Assembly: GCA_017649745.1 (NCBI GenBank) | Contig: JAGCGE010000215.1 | Coordinates: forward strand, 1 to 6,441 | Length of the DNA stretch: 6,441 bases | Source of the DNA: Clostridiales bacterium | GTDB lineage: Bacteria > Bacillota_A > Clostridia > Saccharofermentanales > Saccharofermentanaceae | Direction: 5' to 3' | Part shown: one piece after another, positions 4,742 to 6,441 of the stretch | Layout: every line of letters begins with the position of its first letter | Numbering within the stretch: position 1 is the stretch's first letter | The notes under the pieces: generated by a model | Seen by the model: only the letters and a program-made list of their open reading frames with translations | What the model was told of the DNA's origin: nothing | Databases searched by the model: none | Position numbers and translations under genes: made by a program

Positions 4742-6064
4742 ATGGGGCCTTTGATCATTATTTCAATTGTCTTAGTCATTGTTTTAGCAGGAATAATGTC
4801 ATATTTGTTTTTCTTCAGGAAAATAGTTACCAAGAACAAACTTGATAATGAATTAACCAAACCTGAAAAGAAGAATGGTTCTGAGTTGGTAAAAGACAAC
4901 AAAGCAGAATTATCAATCCAGTTTGAAGAAATATCATCACTGACTGAAGCCGAAGAATCCGCACTTGTCGAAATCAAAGACGCGGGGATGATTGCTAAAA
5001 TCAATAATGTTATACCAGGCGCTGTACAGGCAATTGCGAATGCCGGTACTGCAAAGAATTATCAACAGGCTGCTAAGGAAGCCGGACAATTATATCGAGC
5101 AAAGATTCCCAAAGGAGCACATTTGGCTAAATCACGAGAAACGAAAGATGCGGTTCGAGGAATCTATCATGGTAAAAAAGGGATAAAAGGACACGCTGAC
5201 CTCATTCCAGTCGATGGAGATGTGGGAAAAGAGATGGCCACAATGAATGTTGCTAATGCTGCTATGGGTGTAGCGGCAATGGTTGTAGGACAGTATTACA
5301 TGACTCAGATCAACGACCAGCTTAGCGAGATTAATCAAGAGATCGGAAATATAGCTTCGTTTCAAAAAAACGAGTATCTTGGGAAGATTCAAGCAATCAT
5401 TTTAGAAGTTCAAAGATGTTCGCAATTCAGACTGGAGATCATCGAAATAGAGACTCAGAGGAACAGAGAGCTAGATCGGCTGCAGAGTCTTGAGCACGAA
5501 TGTGCTGAATTACTTGGCCAAGCAAATTTAGAACTCAAGGGTTATGAGAAGAAAACTGCTAACGATTATACCGAATATGAAAAACTGGTTGCTGAAGCTG
5601 AACATTGGTATCAGTGTCAACAGATATTGCTTCAGATCATTCTTAAGATCGGTGAATTAAAGTATTCGCTACATCTCGGAGAAATGACCAGAGAATACTG
5701 CTATTCGCTCTTTTTACCTTATTCAAAACAATCTGATGAAGCATTGGCATCATTAAAGGCATGGCACCAGAAGAACAGTGAAGCTTTCAAGATAGATCTT
5801 GATTCAAGCAGAAGGCGACGTGACGGAGTTGGTGGCCTGTTAATGAATATTCCGGCTCTGTTCAATGATGATCTTCATTATAAAAATATATCTGGAAGTA
5901 CTGTATCTATGATTTCAAATCAGAGTACTGGACAAAGCATTATTGCACCTGAAGATGCACCAGACTTATTCAGAGAAGATGTTCAATTAATAGCTAAAGA
6001 CGGAAAGATTTTCTATCTTCCTCAGAACAAATCGGATGATTCAATAAGCGAGGATGAGCGGTAA
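4742..6064 (+). CDS. Membrane-anchored coiled-coil protein, 440 aa, unknown function
   Basis: An N-terminal membrane anchor (about residues 3-25, PLIIISIVLVIVLAGIMSYL then FFF) is followed by positive FRKIVTKNK, so the body should be cytoplasmic. An acidic linker (35-80) leads to a Gly/Ala-rich basic region (95-150) and a second apolar stretch, MNVANAAMGVAAMVVGQYYM (168-187). A long helical coiled-coil region follows (188-310; INDQLSEINQEIGNI, ETQRNRELDRLQSLEHECAE). A compact C-terminal part holds DLDSSRRRRDGVGG (352-365), IPALFNDD and AKDGKIFYLP. I recall similar hypothetical proteins in gut Firmicutes, without known function. The start is decided by the ribosome binding site. The ATG at 4727 contains the GGAGG inside its own first codons, so ATG 4742, 8 nt after GGAGG, is the real start. 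It is probably co-transcribed with the GIY-YIG gene. Confidence 0.82.
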   Translation: MGPLIIISIVLVIVLAGIMSYLFFFRKIVTKNKLDNELTKPEKKNGSELVKDNKAELSIQFEEISSLTEAEESALVEIKDAGMIAKINNVIPGAVQAIANAGTAKNYQQAAKEAGQLYRAKIPKGAHLAKSRETKDAVRGIYHGKKGIKGHADLIPVDGDVGKEMATMNVANAAMGVAAMVVGQYYMTQINDQLSEINQEIGNIASFQKNEYLGKIQAIILEVQRCSQFRLEIIEIETQRNRELDRLQSLEHECAELLGQANLELKGYEKKTANDYTEYEKLVAEAEHWYQCQQILLQIILKIGELKYSLHLGEMTREYCYSLFLPYSKQSDEALASLKAWHQKNSEAFKIDLDSSRRRRDGVGGLLMNIPALFNDDLHYKNISGSTVSMISNQSTGQSIIAPEDAPDLFREDVQLIAKDGKIFYLPQNKSDDSISEDER

Positions 6065-6104
6065 AAGACTCTCCTTATTCTCCGAACCCATATTTATAAA
6101 AACA

Positions 6105-6133
6105 AAGCGGTCGCAGGATTCCTGCGGCCGCTT
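6105..6133 (-). terminator. Intrinsic terminator of the Lys/Ala-rich gene, copy 2 of the repeated stem
   Basis: AAGCGGTCGCAGG (6105-6117) and CCTGCGGCCGCTT (6121-6133) form a 13-bp stem with one T-G wobble and a 3-nt loop. On the minus strand the stem is followed at once by TTTGTTTTTATAAAT, a good U-tract, so this is a classic intrinsic terminator for the gene ending at 6160. It may also stop convergent transcription from the coiled-coil gene (stop 6064), although no T-tract follows on the plus strand. Its inner arms are identical and in the same orientation as the hairpin at 2042-2073. Confidence 0.8.
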
Positions 6134-6159
6134 CGTAATTGGCACAATTCTTTATGGGA

Positions 6160-6441
6160 TTAGAAAAGCTCTACAGCCTTGCCATCCTTGTCATAGATCT
6201 TCTTCTCAGCTGCTACAACATAAACGTCTCCACCGAGTTTTGCAGCCTTCTTCTCGATGGCCTTGAAATCGATCTGCTGTCCGTCGAACTCGAAGATGAT
6301 CTTGCCGAGTTTCTTTACAGCCTTCTTAGCAGGAGCTTTCTTGGCGGCCGGTTTCTTAGCAGCGGACTTCTTTGCCGCAACCTTCTTCGCAGGAGCAGCC
6401 TTCTTGGCAGGTGCTTTTTTCGCGGCGGCCTTAGTAGCCGG
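6160..6441 (-). CDS. Partial Lys/Ala/Pro-rich protein, DUF6465-like C-terminus
   Basis: The 3' end of a minus-strand gene whose start lies beyond the right edge: 93 codons are visible, ending at TAA 6162-6160. The visible N-terminal part (1-44) is a low-complexity histone-H1-like tail of repeated AAKK/APAKK units such as KAAAKKAPAKKAAPAKK. It is followed by a compact folded part, KIIFEFDGQQIDFKAIEKKA and then DVYVVAAEKKIYDKDGKAVE. This arrangement resembles clostridial DUF6465 proteins, which pair a basic Ala/Lys tail with a small beta-rich domain. The function is unknown. The tail suggests nucleic-acid or polyanion binding, which is inference. Lys codons are mostly AAG and the gene is more GC-rich than the cassette to its left, so it probably marks the flanking backbone. 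A proper U-tract terminator follows. Confidence 0.75.
   Translation of the reverse strand, partial: PATKAAAKKAPAKKAAPAKKVAAKKSAAKKPAAKKAPAKKAVKKLGKIIFEFDGQQIDFKAIEKKAAKLGGDVYVVAAEKKIYDKDGKAVELF

Noticed and set aside
6054..6266. Plus-strand 70-aa open frame after the coiled-coil gene
   Set aside because: It runs through the terminator hairpin and antisense to the Lys/Ala-rich gene, giving a low-complexity His/Ser/Arg tail typical of a shadow.
1..6441. CRISPR array, tRNA, rRNA or complete insertion sequence
   Set aside because: I saw no regularly spaced identical repeats, no tRNA-like T-loop or anticodon arms, no rRNA sequence and no transposase or paired terminal inverted repeats with target duplications.

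Overview
The window looks like accessory DNA of a Gram-positive, low-to-medium GC anaerobe in class Clostridia, most likely Lachnospiraceae or a close relative. The clues are strong GGAGG-type ribosome binding sites before nearly every gene, a partial Lys/Ala-rich gene at the right edge resembling the clostridial DUF6465 family, and small proteins of types common on clostridial mobile elements. There are no rRNA or tRNA genes, CRISPR arrays, transposases or integrases. The organism call is inference from gene content and cannot be proved from this window.

Layout. (1) Positions 1-324 have no confident gene. They hold a dense series of hairpins and an open minus-strand frame running off the left edge. 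(2) Positions 325-1153 carry a two-gene minus-strand operon: a 100-aa (or 88-aa) protein of a small family I associate with SOS/dinB loci, then a 174-aa protein with a sigma-region-4/ArpU-like C-terminal helix-turn-helix. A LexA-like half-conserved box and a plausible promoter lie upstream. (3) Positions 1154-1570 are a divergent regulatory region rich in dyads, including two copies of a 21-bp element 94 bp apart. (4) Positions 1571-2037 carry a plus-strand pair: a 37-aa hydrophobic miniprotein and a 104-aa stand-alone HIRAN-domain protein, ending at a 13-bp-stem hairpin. (5) Positions 2086-3669 carry a compact minus-strand operon, transcribed right to left: a truncated DnaB-C-type ATPase, a small helix-turn-helix protein and an unrecognised 175-aa protein. 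A TATAAT box and an operator-like dyad precede it. (6) Positions 3908-6064 carry a divergent plus-strand pair: a GIY-YIG nuclease and a 440-aa membrane-anchored coiled-coil protein. (7) A second copy of the GC-rich hairpin lies at 6105-6133, followed by the 3' end of the Lys/Ala-rich gene on the minus strand.

The five genes of blocks 5 and 6 lie between two same-orientation copies of nearly the same hairpin (arms GCGGTCGCAG / CTGCGGCCGC). They read as one AT-richer cassette with a central divergent promoter region. Nothing in the sequence proves that its two halves act together. The combination of a nuclease, a membrane-anchored coiled-coil protein, an ATP-binding DnaB-like protein with altered catalytic positions and a helix-turn-helix regulator makes it the best candidate here for an undescribed defence or mobile-element module. 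That reading is inference.
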